The translations under genes were made by a program, and so were the position numbers. A DNA stretch of 64,000 nt from Kroppenstedtia eburnea (lineage in GTDB: Bacteria > Bacillota > Bacilli > Thermoactinomycetales > DSM-45169), in NCBI RefSeq assembly GCF_013282215.1, contig NZ_CP048103.1:2046001-2110000 (forward strand). Reading direction: 5' to 3'. The notes below the pieces were generated by a model. It had not been told where the DNA came from. It did not search any database and was given only the letters and a program-made list of their open reading frames with translations. Numbering within the stretch: the first letter of the stretch is position 1; each line of letters begins with the position of its first letter. This document shows, piece by piece, positions 42,590-51,356 of this stretch.

Positions 42590-44131
42590 TCAGGTTTCAT
42601 CTTCCATCAGCCGGGCAAAGGCTCTCTCCACACCCTGTTCCACGATCTGTTGCAGATGGAGAGCCACCTGGGCGTCCAATCGGGGAATCGACAGACACAG
42701 ATTTTCTCCCCAAATCCCTTCATTCTGCAACGTTTTCGCTGTCAGTTGCCGCAGTCCCGCGGGCGAGCCGTCCCACTCCCTCCAGACCTCGACAAAGAAA
42801 GCGAGGGTCTCCGGCGTCTCCCGCATCAGATGCTCCCTCCCATGCAGAACCCGGCGCAGGATCCCTGCCTCCACCATCTCTCCCTTGTAAAACCGGATCA
42901 GTGCCGCCAGGGAGAAGGCGAGGAGGGTGGGAACACCCCGATCGGAGGCGTGCCAACGCTTCAGAAGTTCCAACAGCCGACTGCGATACTTGGAAGCCCC
43001 GTTTTGCCCGATATCCACCCAATGATGGTGAAGCTGGGGATTGGCGAACCGCTCCAGGACATCTGCCGCAAACCGTTGTTTCTCCGACTCTTCCGCTTCC
43101 AGCACCGGAAGGATCTCCCTTTGCAGGGCTCTTTTGGCCATCCGCTGCAACCAATCCGTCTCCATCGCCCGGGATACCGTGTCACATCCGCTCAACAAGG
43201 CCGGAGCGAACAACAGGGTGTGGGTTCCGTTGAGAATGCGCAGTTTCAACTCGCGATAACGGTCCACCTCTCCCCACCGCACCTGCAATCCGGCCCGGTC
43301 AAGGGGGAGGTGTTCTTTTAAATCCTTGCCGTTCTCCACGGCGAAGAAATGATACAGCTCCGCCAGGGTGAGGAGCTGATCCTCATACCCCAACTCTTCC
43401 ACCCATTCATCGGGGTTTCCCGGACTGCCGGTCACAATCCGGTCGACCAGGGTATTGCAAAAAGCATTGGCTTCCCCGACCCACTCTCGGAATGCTTGCG
43501 GCAGGTTCCAATCCGCCGCAGCCTTCAACACCAGCTCTTTCAACACATCGCCATTGTTTTCCACCAGCTCACAGGGGAGGATCCACATCCCCGCTGCCGG
43601 AGCCCCGGAGAAATACTGATAGCGCCGATAGAGAAAAGCGGTCAACTTTCCCGGGAAAGAAAGGGGGGCCGTATCCGGTGAATACTCTTCCGATGGGTAC
43701 GTCAGTCCGGCCTCCGTCGTATTGGACACCACCCACTGGATCTCCGGCTGTTCGGCCACCTTGAGGACCTGATCCCATTCCACATAGGGGTTGAGTCCGC
43801 GCCGGATCGAGGAGACAACCTCCACTTCCCGGGTGGGTTTCCCCTCCCGCAGTCCTTCCAACACCACGGTGTACAGCCCGTCCTGGGCATTTAACACGGG
43901 GACGATTTTCCCCCGGGGGGTCGGTTGAATGGAAACGATCCCTCCCTGCCAATGCCCCGACTGATTCAAGCGGTGGATCATCCAATCGAAGAATCCCCTC
44001 AGGAAACGCCCTTCCCCGAATTGCACGATTCGTTCCGGCGCTTGTTCGACTGCCGCATCGGCGGGCCGGTGTTCCCGGATCCACTCCCGATTCAGGCGAG
44101 GGGCATGGTTTGCCGTTTTTTCTCGCTTCAC
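42590..44131 (-). CDS. uxaB: Tagaturonate reductase (altronate oxidoreductase)
   Basis: NAD-dependent long-chain mannitol-dehydrogenase family enzyme reducing tagaturonate to altronate. Features: I-V-Q-F-G-E-G-R-F-L-R-G-F-F at the nucleotide site, V-V-S-N-T-T-E-A-G, the catalytic-region C-N-T-L-V-D-R-I-V, and K-L-R-I-L-N-G-T-H-T. About 513 residues. Shares an ATGA overlap with uxaA. No UxuA/UxuB (mannonate branch) is present, so this operon serves the galacturonate branch. Confidence 0.93.
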   Translation of the reverse strand: MKREKTANHAPRLNREWIREHRPADAAVEQAPERIVQFGEGRFLRGFFDWMIHRLNQSGHWQGGIVSIQPTPRGKIVPVLNAQDGLYTVVLEGLREGKPTREVEVVSSIRRGLNPYVEWDQVLKVAEQPEIQWVVSNTTEAGLTYPSEEYSPDTAPLSFPGKLTAFLYRRYQYFSGAPAAGMWILPCELVENNGDVLKELVLKAAADWNLPQAFREWVGEANAFCNTLVDRIVTGSPGNPDEWVEELGYEDQLLTLAELYHFFAVENGKDLKEHLPLDRAGLQVRWGEVDRYRELKLRILNGTHTLLFAPALLSGCDTVSRAMETDWLQRMAKRALQREILPVLEAEESEKQRFAADVLERFANPQLHHHWVDIGQNGASKYRSRLLELLKRWHASDRGVPTLLAFSLAALIRFYKGEMVEAGILRRVLHGREHLMRETPETLAFFVEVWREWDGSPAGLRQLTAKTLQNEGIWGENLCLSIPRLDAQVALHLQQIVEQGVERAFARLMEDET

Positions 44132-45618
44132 AGGGTGACACCGTCCTTGAAAATCGCAATCTCCCGGAAGCCGTGGGTTTCATTGCGCGTCTGTTTTTCC
44201 CCGGAGGCGATCCGGACCACTTCATCAAACAAAGCTTCTTCCACGGCTTCCCTCTGTTCCAGAACCGGTTCCGCGTCAAAATCGATCCAGTTCTGTTTGT
44301 TCCGGTACAATTTGGAGTTGGTGGAGATCTTCAGGGTGGGCACCGGACCGCCGTAGGGGGTTCCCCTGCCGGTCGTGAACAGGACCAACTGTGCCCCCGC
44401 TGTGGCCAAAGTGGTGACGGAGACCAGATCGTTCCCCGGTCCCTGCACCAATTGAAGCCCTTGCTTCCGAACCCGTTCACCGTATTCCAGGACATCGGTG
44501 ACCGGGGAATATCCCCCTTTTTGAATGCAGCCCAGGGATTTTTCCTCCAGAGTGGTGATGCCGCCTTCCTTATTTCCCGGGGAGGGATTCTCCGAGACCG
44601 GCTGGCCGTGATTCAGGAAATACTCCTTGAAACCGTTCACCAGATTGACCGTCTGCTGAAATACTTCTTCATCAGCCGCACGTCCCAGCAGGATCTCTTC
44701 CGCGCCAAACATCTCCGGCACCTCGGTCAGCAGGGCCGCACCCCCCTCGGCGACGACCCGGTCGGCCAGGGTTCCCACCAGGGGATTGGCTGTGATCCCC
44801 GAGAGACCGTCGGAGCCGCCGCACTTCAGTCCGACGACCAACTTGGACAGGGGAACCGTCTCCCGCTTCATGGTTTTTGCCTCGCGGGACAGCTCTTCAA
44901 GCAGTTTCATACCCTCATCCAGCTCATCATTCACTTCCTGGACGGCCAGAAATTTCACCCGGCGCTCGTCCACGGGCCCGAGCACTTCCCGAAAGGAGGC
45001 GATATGATTGTTCTCACAACCGAGGCCGATCACCAGCACCCCGGCGGCATTGGGATGCTTGGCCAGACTGGCCAACACCCGCTGTGTATTTTTCAGATCA
45101 TCCCCCAACTGGGAGCAGCCGTAGGGATGGGGAAAGTGATAAACGCCGTCCAGGCCGTCCCCGGCAAAAGCCTGATGGGCGGTTCTGGCCAGCAGTTCAG
45201 CCGTTTTATTGACACAGCCCACCGTATTGAGGACCCAGATCTCATTGCGGATGCCCACGTTCCCGTCTTCCCGGACATATCCCCGGAATGTCCTCCCGGA
45301 CTTGTTCCTGCGGGGAGCGGAACTCTCATCTTTCCGGTACGGATAGGTCATCGTTCCCTGCAGCTTCGTCTCCAGGTTGTGGGTATGAACCCAATCCCCG
45401 GGTTGAATCGGCTGGTTGGCCCGGCCGATGGGATAGCCGTATTTCAGGACATCTTCCCCGGGCCGGATCGGTTGAATGGCCACTTTGTGTCCCGCGGGGA
45501 TTTCTTCCCCTGTCACCACCGACCCTTCACCGAATGAGAGTCTCTCACCCTTGGGCACCGGTGTCAGCACCACACAGACGGAATCTTCAGGATGGATTCG
45601 GATGATGTTTTTGTCCAT
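44128..45618 (-). CDS. uxaA: Altronate dehydratase
   Basis: UxaA/GarD-family dehydratase converting altronate to KDG. N-terminal SAF domain (about residues 1-95, H-K-V-A-I-Q-P-I) joined to the catalytic domain with V-G-I-R-N-E-I-W-V-L-N-T-V-G-C-V-N, Y-G-C-S-Q-L-G-D-D, G-L-G-C-E-N-N and the final L-K-C-G-G-S-D-G-L-S-G-I. AGGAGGGGG stands before the ATG. Repeat copy E lies between this gene and dctM, so the upstream transporter genes may be linked only by readthrough. Confidence 0.94.
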   Translation of the reverse strand: MDKNIIRIHPEDSVCVVLTPVPKGERLSFGEGSVVTGEEIPAGHKVAIQPIRPGEDVLKYGYPIGRANQPIQPGDWVHTHNLETKLQGTMTYPYRKDESSAPRRNKSGRTFRGYVREDGNVGIRNEIWVLNTVGCVNKTAELLARTAHQAFAGDGLDGVYHFPHPYGCSQLGDDLKNTQRVLASLAKHPNAAGVLVIGLGCENNHIASFREVLGPVDERRVKFLAVQEVNDELDEGMKLLEELSREAKTMKRETVPLSKLVVGLKCGGSDGLSGITANPLVGTLADRVVAEGGAALLTEVPEMFGAEEILLGRAADEEVFQQTVNLVNGFKEYFLNHGQPVSENPSPGNKEGGITTLEEKSLGCIQKGGYSPVTDVLEYGERVRKQGLQLVQGPGNDLVSVTTLATAGAQLVLFTTGRGTPYGGPVPTLKISTNSKLYRNKQNWIDFDAEPVLEQREAVEEALFDEVVRIASGEKQTRNETHGFREIAIFKDGVTL

Positions 45619-45651
45619 GTTCCCCCTCCTTCTTCAGCGATGCCAAACTTG

Positions 45652-45884
45652 GAAGCATTGTGAAAAGTCGTCATCCCCAAAGGGCACACACAAGTCGTGC
45701 CCAAGGTCGCTTCGCTCCCCGGTCTCTCACCAGCACAAGTCTCGCCAGGGGGCTTTCGCCCCTGGTCTCGCTATGCAGGGAGGGTTGGGTTTCACATGGA
45801 ATGACTTTGGCTTGGAAGAACAACGGAATGGAATGTGAAACCCAATCCCGACCGTCTTCCAACGCAGTAAATCACAATACTTCT
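45652..45884 (-). repeat. Dispersed palindromic repeat, copy E
   Basis: In minus orientation: outer ends GAAGCATTGTGA (45652-45663) and TCACAATACTTCT (45872-45884) are inverted repeats. The core TTTCACATGGAATGAC...GGAATGTGAAACCC is at about 45790-45843, and the GCGAGACC-type units also occur. It lies between uxaA and dctM. A further TCACAACG occurs at 45889-45896, against the dctM stop. Confidence 0.87.
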
Positions 45885-45897
45885 AAATCACAACGTT

Positions 45898-47178
45898 TTA
45901 GGGAGCCAGCAGTTTAGGCAGCCACAGCACCGTCTCCGGCACAAATGTGATCAACAACAGCACGGCGACCATGGCGACATAAAAGGGAACCAAGGCCCGG
46001 GTCGCCTTTTCGATGGACAGCTTGCCCACCGCACAACCGACAAACAATGCTGAGCCCACCGGCGGTGTGATCAGCCCGATCGCCAGGTTGAAGATCAGGA
46101 TGACTCCAAAGTGGACCGGATCCATGCCCAACTGTGTCACCACCGGGAGCAAAATCGGCGTCATGATCAAGATCAGCGGGGCCATGTCCATGATCGTCCC
46201 CAAAAACAGCAGGATCGCGTTGATGAGAAGCAAGAGGAGAACCTCATTGGAAGAGATGTGGATCAACCCTTGCGTCACCATCGCGGGAACCTGCAGATAA
46301 GCCAACAGCCATCCGAATCCCGAGGAAGCCGCGATGAGAAACATGACCATGGCCAAGGTTTTAAAAGTGTTCATCAGGATACTGCCCATGCGGGAAATGG
46401 GGATATCCCGATAGACGAAGAAGGTGACCACAAAGGCGTACAACACCCCGATCGCCGCCGATTCCGTGGCAGTGAAAATCCCGCTGATGATCCCGCCGAT
46501 AATGATGACCGCCATCAACACTCCCAAGAGCCCTTCCCTGACGATACGGGGAACTTCCTTCCGGGGAATCGGCTCTCCCTTGGGATATCCCCGCTTCACT
46601 GCGATCAGATAAGCGGTGACCATCAAGGCCCCACCCAGCAACAATCCGGGAAGCAGACCACCCAAAAAGAGGGAACCGATGGAAACCCCGCCGGCGGCGG
46701 CGGAATAGATGATCATATTGTGACTGGGAGGGATCAACACTCCTTGTGTGGCACCTGAAACCGTGACGGCGACGGCATAATCGGGATCATACTTTTTCTT
46801 TTTCATCATCGGGATCAACACCGATCCGAGGGAGGAGACATCCGCCACCGCAGACCCGGAGATCCCGCCGAAGAAGGTGCTGGCCAAAACGTTCACCATC
46901 GCCAATCCGCCGCGGATTTTCCCGATGATGATGTTGGACAGTTGAATCAGCCGATTGGAGATGCCACCCTGATTCATGATCTCCCCCGCAAGGATAAAAA
47001 AGGGAATGGCGATCAGGGAAAAGGAGTTCAAACCACTCACCATTCGCTGCATCAGGGCGGAGAGCGGAAGACCCAGTGAGATCGCGGTGATCACAGAGGA
47101 GATCACCAATGACAGCGCGATGGGAACCCGCAACAGGAGCAAAAGGATAAAACCGCCCAAGAGTAACCAAACTTCCAT
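45898..47178 (-). CDS. dctM: TRAP transporter large permease
   Basis: DctM-type membrane subunit with about 12 helices (L-L-L-G-G-F-I-L-L-L-L-L-R-V-P at the start). It carries the family segments G-G-I-S-G-S-A-V-A-D, I-P-P-S-H-N and the C-terminal G-L-I-T-P-P-V-G. Import of hexuronates with DctPQ is inferred from the operon. The TRAP family uses ion gradients and a binding protein. Confidence 0.93.
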   Translation of the reverse strand: MEVWLLLGGFILLLLLRVPIALSLVISSVITAISLGLPLSALMQRMVSGLNSFSLIAIPFFILAGEIMNQGGISNRLIQLSNIIIGKIRGGLAMVNVLASTFFGGISGSAVADVSSLGSVLIPMMKKKKYDPDYAVAVTVSGATQGVLIPPSHNMIIYSAAAGGVSIGSLFLGGLLPGLLLGGALMVTAYLIAVKRGYPKGEPIPRKEVPRIVREGLLGVLMAVIIIGGIISGIFTATESAAIGVLYAFVVTFFVYRDIPISRMGSILMNTFKTLAMVMFLIAASSGFGWLLAYLQVPAMVTQGLIHISSNEVLLLLLINAILLFLGTIMDMAPLILIMTPILLPVVTQLGMDPVHFGVILIFNLAIGLITPPVGSALFVGCAVGKLSIEKATRALVPFYVAMVAVLLLITFVPETVLWLPKLLAP

Positions 47179-47672
47179 CAGTCCATCCCCTCCTTCATCT
47201 CCGCAGGGTCACCCGTCTTCATCACCCCGGTGATCGTATACAGGATCATGAGCAAGCCGGAGACGGGGACACAAAAATACAGGGTGGCAAGGGGCAAATG
47301 AGTCCCCGGCATCGTGGTGTGGCTCATCAGGATGGTAAACTGGGTTCCAAAATAGAGGAACAAGCCTCCCACCACCAAAACCATCAACCGGGTCAGCCAA
47401 TCCAGACCCTTTTGCCATGTTTCCGGGAAACGGCTGGCCACAAGCTCCACTGCGATGTGCAGGTTCTCCCGAAAACCGTAGGCGATGCCGATAAAACTGA
47501 CCCAGATGATAAAGACCAAAGTGATTTCCTCAGACCAGGAGGGGGTGAAGCTGAACAAATATCTCAACGCGACCTGCAAGGAGACGATGATCACGGTCAA
47601 CAGCAATAAAATTTGGATCAGCCGGGAAACGATGATATCGATCCACTTCTCGATCCGAAACAGAACGGTCAC
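47178..47672 (-). CDS. dctQ: TRAP transporter small permease
   Basis: DctQ-type subunit of about 164 residues with four membrane helices and the conserved W-S-E-E-I within F-S-F-T-P-S-W-S-E-E-I-T. The GTG at 47672 follows AAAGGAGG; the longer frame from 47750 adds a Pro-rich N-terminus without a ribosome site and would overlap dctP. One-base overlap with dctM. Confidence 0.88.
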   Translation of the reverse strand: MTVLFRIEKWIDIIVSRLIQILLLLTVIIVSLQVALRYLFSFTPSWSEEITLVFIIWVSFIGIAYGFRENLHIAVELVASRFPETWQKGLDWLTRLMVLVVGGLFLYFGTQFTILMSHTTMPGTHLPLATLYFCVPVSGLLMILYTITGVMKTGDPAEMKEGMD

Positions 47673-47746
47673 GGAGGACAGCCTCCTTTTTAAAGGCGGG
47701 GTTCCCCCCACCGGAATATGTGGTCTATCTGGCATTGGAGGATTTC

Positions 47747-48733
47747 TCACTTCACCTGTTCCAATTTATCCAACCATTGTTTATATTCTTTACCATGTTT
47801 GTCGTAGACCGGCTGAACCGCTTTGCGCCAAGGGGTCAAGTCCTTGATTTCCACTACTTCGTTTCCGTTCTTCTTGACGTTTTCTTTTGATTTTTCCACC
47901 AAATCGTTCCAGGCTTTCCGTTGCACGTCCATGGAATTTCTGGCTGCTTCCCGCAAAACCTTCTGATCCTCGGCACTGAGGGAGTCCCAAACGGATTTGG
48001 AGATCATCAACACTTCAGGTGCCGTGGAGTGACCGTCTGTCGTGTAGTATTTGGCCACCTCGTAGTGGGATGAGGAGAAATAACTGGGGTAATTGTTTTC
48101 CGCACCGTCGATCACCCCGTTCTGAATAGCCGAATAAACCTCTTCATAGGACATGGGGGTGGCAGATGCACCCAAGCTGTTGGCCGTATCAATAGCCAGC
48201 TTCGATTGGTGGGTCCGAATTTTCAGCCCCTTCAGATCCTTCGGAGTCCGGATCGGACGCTTCGAATTGTAGAATCCGCGTTTTCCTGAGTCATAGTAGG
48301 TCAGACCGACCAACTGATCCTTTTCCATCGTTTTCAACAACTCGTCACCCACAGATCCCGTCAGAGTCTTCCACATGGTTTCTTCATCGGGGAACAGATA
48401 AGGCAGGGTCAAGACCCCGATCTCATGGGTGTATTCCGACAGGGGGACCACATTGACCCGGGCCATATGGATGGAACCCAGCTGTACCTGTTCAATCACG
48501 CTCTTCTCGTCTCCCAGGTCCCCTCCGGCATGTACCTCCACTTTGATCCGGCCGTCGGTTTTCTTCTCCACTTCTTCGGCAAATGCCTTGTCACCGATGG
48601 TGGTCGGATAATCATTGGGCTGGTTCTCAGCCAACTTCAGCACCACCTTGCCATCCGCCCCGTTGCCGTTTTGGCAAGCGGTCAAACCAACCAACAAACT
48701 TGCCAGCAAGATCGCCCATGCCACTTTTTTCAT
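47747..48733 (-). CDS. dctP: TRAP transporter substrate-binding lipoprotein
   Basis: DctP-family binding protein with lipoprotein signal (L-L-A-S-L-L-V-G-L-T-A-C, Cys at 20). The substrate-carboxylate Arg lies within G-L-K-I-R-T-H-Q-S, and Y-S-A-I-Q-N-G-V-I-D-G-A-E-N-N follows. First gene of the hexuronate operon, behind a sigma-A promoter with LacI-type operator and a cre-like site. Uronate specificity is inferred from neighbours. Confidence 0.93.
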   Translation of the reverse strand: MKKVAWAILLASLLVGLTACQNGNGADGKVVLKLAENQPNDYPTTIGDKAFAEEVEKKTDGRIKVEVHAGGDLGDEKSVIEQVQLGSIHMARVNVVPLSEYTHEIGVLTLPYLFPDEETMWKTLTGSVGDELLKTMEKDQLVGLTYYDSGKRGFYNSKRPIRTPKDLKGLKIRTHQSKLAIDTANSLGASATPMSYEEVYSAIQNGVIDGAENNYPSYFSSSHYEVAKYYTTDGHSTAPEVLMISKSVWDSLSAEDQKVLREAARNSMDVQRKAWNDLVEKSKENVKKNGNEVVEIKDLTPWRKAVQPVYDKHGKEYKQWLDKLEQVK

Positions 48734-48772
48734 GATCAGGCCTCCATTTTTTGATAAATCCGACTGCCGGCC

Positions 48773-48786
48773 AGAAAACGTTTACA
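48773..48786 (-). promoter_or_regulatory. Candidate cre site (CcpA)
   Basis: TGTAAACGTTTTCT on the minus strand fits the cre consensus TGNAANCGNTNNCA at all fixed positions except the last. It lies about 40 bases before the dctP start, within the transcribed leader, as expected for a roadblock. Confidence 0.6.
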
Positions 48787-48885
48787 TAATGGCAAATGAT
48801 TTTGAATTGCCCACCCCACAGCTGCAAATCATTGCCCCAGCCGTAGGGAATAAGGCCCCGGACCCCTCTTTTCTTCTTCGGATAT

Positions 48886-48933
48886 TAACAACGTTGTTAT
48901 TTTTGATTATACTGAATGGGACATCTAATTTCA
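48886..48933 (-). promoter_or_regulatory. dctP operon promoter with overlapping LacI-type operator
   Basis: On the minus strand TTGAAA (48928-48933), 17-bp spacer, TATAAT (48905-48910). Immediately downstream, over the start site, is the perfect palindrome TAACAACGTTGTTA (48886-48899), with the central CG typical of LacI-family operators. It is the likely binding site of the divergent regulator. Confidence 0.75.
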
Positions 48934-48977
48934 AGATTGGTTATACTGATGGTGAGGATGGACAGGATGGAGGCTAG

Positions 48978-49949
48978 ATGATGGGGATCACAATCAAAGA
49001 TATCGCAAAAGCTGCCGGCGTCAGTTACTCCACGGTATCCAAAGCGTTAAATGACAGCCCTTTGGTAAAAAAAGAAACCAAACAAAAAATCTTGCGGGTG
49101 GCGGACGAGATGGGGTATCAGCCCAACATCGCCGCCAAGAAGCTGGTTTCCAATGAAAGCCGCACGATCGGGGTGGTCTGGCCCACTGTGGAACGGGTGG
49201 CTCTCACCACCTTGGCCGCCAAAATCAACGCGGCTCTGGAACAGCAAAAATATCACATGTTGCTCTCAATCAACCCCACCAAAACCGCCGTCGATCTTTT
49301 CAATCGTTTTCAGGTGGACGGGGTATTGGTCTTCGGCGAAGAAGCCCACGAGGAGATCATTTCCTCCTCGATCCCCCTCTTATATTATGGGGAACCGGGA
49401 CCCGCCACTTATCCCACGATCGATGTGAACCGGCGGAAAGCCATCCAACTGGGAGTCCGCCATCTCGTTCAACTGGGGCATTCCCGGATCGCTTATATCG
49501 GCGACTTGAACCCGCAACACAGCAATCAACGGGAGAAAGCGACAGGATACACTCTCGGGATGGAGGAAGCGGGCTACTCCCATTTACATGAAGCCGTCGA
49601 CAGCCGGGGTTTGAGTTGGCAAGCCGGATACCAGGCAGTCAAGCAGCTGCTGTCGAAGAAAAAGCCGACAGCCCTGATCAGTGCCAGCTATGATCTGACA
49701 GTTGGGATCATCCGGGGAATCAAGGAGCTGCATCTAACCATTCCTCAGGATATCTCCCTGGTCAGCTACGACCACATCCCGGAAATGGAGAAACTGGATG
49801 TGCCGGTGACAGCAGTCGGAACCCCTGTTCAGACCATCGCCACCGAAATCACAAACCATCTTTTGCAGCTGGCCTCGGGCAAAAAAGTCCCCCCTGCGAT
49901 ATTGGATGTGGAACTCTTTCAACGGCAGTCCAGCCGCTCACCGGAATGA
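48978..49949 (+). CDS. exuR: LacI-family regulator of hexuronate genes (ExuR-like)
   Basis: LacI/GalR regulator: N-terminal helix-turn-helix I-K-D-I-A-K-A-A-G-V-S-Y-S-T-V-S-K-A-L-N-D-S with hinge helix A-A-K-K-L-V-S-N, then a periplasmic-binding-type effector domain (I-G-V-V-W-P ... D-G-V-L-V-F-G, L-G-H-S-R-I-A-Y-I-G). It is transcribed away from dctPQM-uxaABC-kdgAK. B. subtilis ExuR is of the same family and controls the same genes, so the role is likely; the symbol is by context. GGAGG precedes the two start ATGs. Confidence 0.85.
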   Translation: MMGITIKDIAKAAGVSYSTVSKALNDSPLVKKETKQKILRVADEMGYQPNIAAKKLVSNESRTIGVVWPTVERVALTTLAAKINAALEQQKYHMLLSINPTKTAVDLFNRFQVDGVLVFGEEAHEEIISSSIPLLYYGEPGPATYPTIDVNRRKAIQLGVRHLVQLGHSRIAYIGDLNPQHSNQREKATGYTLGMEEAGYSHLHEAVDSRGLSWQAGYQAVKQLLSKKKPTALISASYDLTVGIIRGIKELHLTIPQDISLVSYDHIPEMEKLDVPVTAVGTPVQTIATEITNHLLQLASGKKVPPAILDVELFQRQSSRSPE

Positions 49950-49957
49950 GAAGATGG

Positions 49958-50001
49958 AAAAACCCCCGCGAGCCCGAGAAAATGGGCTCCGGGGGTCTTC
50001 T
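49958..50001. terminator. Bidirectional terminator after exuR
   Basis: CCCCCG...GCCC pairs with GGGC...CGGGGG (49963-49995). AAAAA flanks the left side and TCTTCTTT the right, between convergent genes. Confidence 0.8.
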
Positions 50002-50023
50002 TTCCTGTTACTACTCCCGCCGG

Positions 50024-50392
50024 TCACTCTCTTGCAACCATCACTTTCGGCAAGCCGTTCACCTGTTTCAACACCTCAACATCATCCGTAATTTTCCCCA
50101 CCACTTCCACGGCACTTGCCGGCCGGATTTCTCCCTCCAGGCTTGCCGGTGTCTGGCCGTAAAAAATACAAAAGGCCGACCCCGGGGGCCAGTAACACAA
50201 ATCCCCTTCCTCGACGATCTCCGTCCCCTTTTCCATCTTCACATCCGCATCGATGGAAAAGTAGATCTCCTCTCCCCATGTATTCCCCTTGGCTGTAACC
50301 GGAAGGTTTTCCCAGATCGCCCGTCCCGCCGGGGTATCGTACAGGATCCCATGGAGATGATGCTGGTTGACATGCAGCCGGATCTTTTTCAT
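50024..50392 (-). CDS. Cyclophilin-like fold protein
   Basis: 122-residue single-domain protein of the cyclophilin-like family typified by Thermotoga TM1367. Matches include L-Y-D-T-P-A-G-R-A-I-W-E-N-L-P, then G-N-T-W-G-E-E-I-Y-F and G-D-L-C-Y-W-P-P-G-S-A-F-C-I-F-Y-G. Relatives have the cyclophilin barrel but no demonstrated isomerase activity. It is the last gene of the 63.8-50 kb minus-strand cluster, suggesting a minor role in the same metabolism, unproven. Confidence 0.75.
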   Translation of the reverse strand: MKKIRLHVNQHHLHGILYDTPAGRAIWENLPVTAKGNTWGEEIYFSIDADVKMEKGTEIVEEGDLCYWPPGSAFCIFYGQTPASLEGEIRPASAVEVVGKITDDVEVLKQVNGLPKVMVARE

Positions 50393-50419
50393 ATGACTCT
50401 CCCTCCCGTCGGATTTGGG

Positions 50420-51343
50420 TCACTCCCCGGCCATGGTTTGCTCCCGGGATTGCCCCGCCCAATCATCAATCCTGTACCGGGCCATCTCCTCGATCAATGT
50501 GAGCATCGCTATATGGTCCTCCTTCCCCCTTCCCTTGGCCACAAGGGCTCCCTGCAGCTGATCGGCAACGGAAGTCAGCGGCAAAGACACTCCGTACTTC
50601 CTCCCCGCCGCAAGGGCGATCCCCAGATCTTTGTGGTGGAGATCCAGCTTGAAACCAGGCTTGAAATCATGTTCGAGAAAGTTGGATCTGCGCACCTCCA
50701 TCACTTTGTTCCCGGCCAGTCTACCGGATAAGGTATCGATGATCAACTCAGGGTTCACCCCTGCCTTGGCTCCCAATACAAGCGCCTCTGACACAGCTCC
50801 GATCACCGAGGCGACCACAATCTGGTTGCATGCCTTCACCACTTGACCGGCTCCGGCTTCACCCACATGTGTAATCGTTCTGCCCAGAACCTTGAACAGA
50901 GGCCTGGCTCTGTCGAAATCCTGTACAGGCCCCCCCACCATAATGGACAGCGTCCCCTCTTCGGCACCGGGCTCCCCGCCGCTGACCGGAGCGTCGAGCA
51001 TCCCCAGATTGCGTTCCCGGGCTTTCCGCGACAGTTCACGTGAGACAACCGGGGAGATGGTGCTCATATCGATGAGCAGAGAACCTTCCCTGGCCCCCTC
51101 GAAGATCCCGTCCACTCCTTCGACAACTTTCTTTACATCGGGCGAGTCGGGGAGCATTGTGATCACCACATCGGACTTTTCTGCCACCCTCCGCGGATTT
51201 TCCGCCGCTTCCGCCCCTTCCCGGACCAGCTCATCCGCTTTGCTCACCGTCCGGTTATGGACCACCAGCTTATACCCCGCCCGGATCAGGTTGCGAGCCA
51301 TCGGCTTTCCCATGATCCCGAGTCCGATAAACCCCACTCTCAT
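50420..51343 (-). CDS. 2-hydroxy-3-oxopropionate (tartronate semialdehyde) reductase-like
   Basis: Beta-hydroxyacid dehydrogenase: Rossmann motif V-G-F-I-G-L-G-I-M-G-K-P-M-A at the N-terminus, substrate motif D-A-P-V-S-G-G-E-P-G-A, catalytic Lys in K-A-C-N-Q, and D-L-H-H-K-D-L-G. Next to a carboligase-like and an allantoinase-like gene, reduction of tartronate semialdehyde to glycerate is the simplest reading; a sugar-acid dehydrogenase such as LtnD is also possible. The ATG at 51343 is eight bases after AGGGAG. Confidence 0.82.
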   Translation of the reverse strand: MRVGFIGLGIMGKPMARNLIRAGYKLVVHNRTVSKADELVREGAEAAENPRRVAEKSDVVITMLPDSPDVKKVVEGVDGIFEGAREGSLLIDMSTISPVVSRELSRKARERNLGMLDAPVSGGEPGAEEGTLSIMVGGPVQDFDRARPLFKVLGRTITHVGEAGAGQVVKACNQIVVASVIGAVSEALVLGAKAGVNPELIIDTLSGRLAGNKVMEVRRSNFLEHDFKPGFKLDLHHKDLGIALAAGRKYGVSLPLTSVADQLQGALVAKGRGKEDHIAMLTLIEEMARYRIDDWAGQSREQTMAGE

Positions 51344-51356
51344 GACCATGTCTCCC

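Noticed and set aside
44110-45537. 475-codon plus-strand frame over uxaA
   Set aside because: Shadow of altronate dehydratase; product rich in His/Gly/Pro with no family features.
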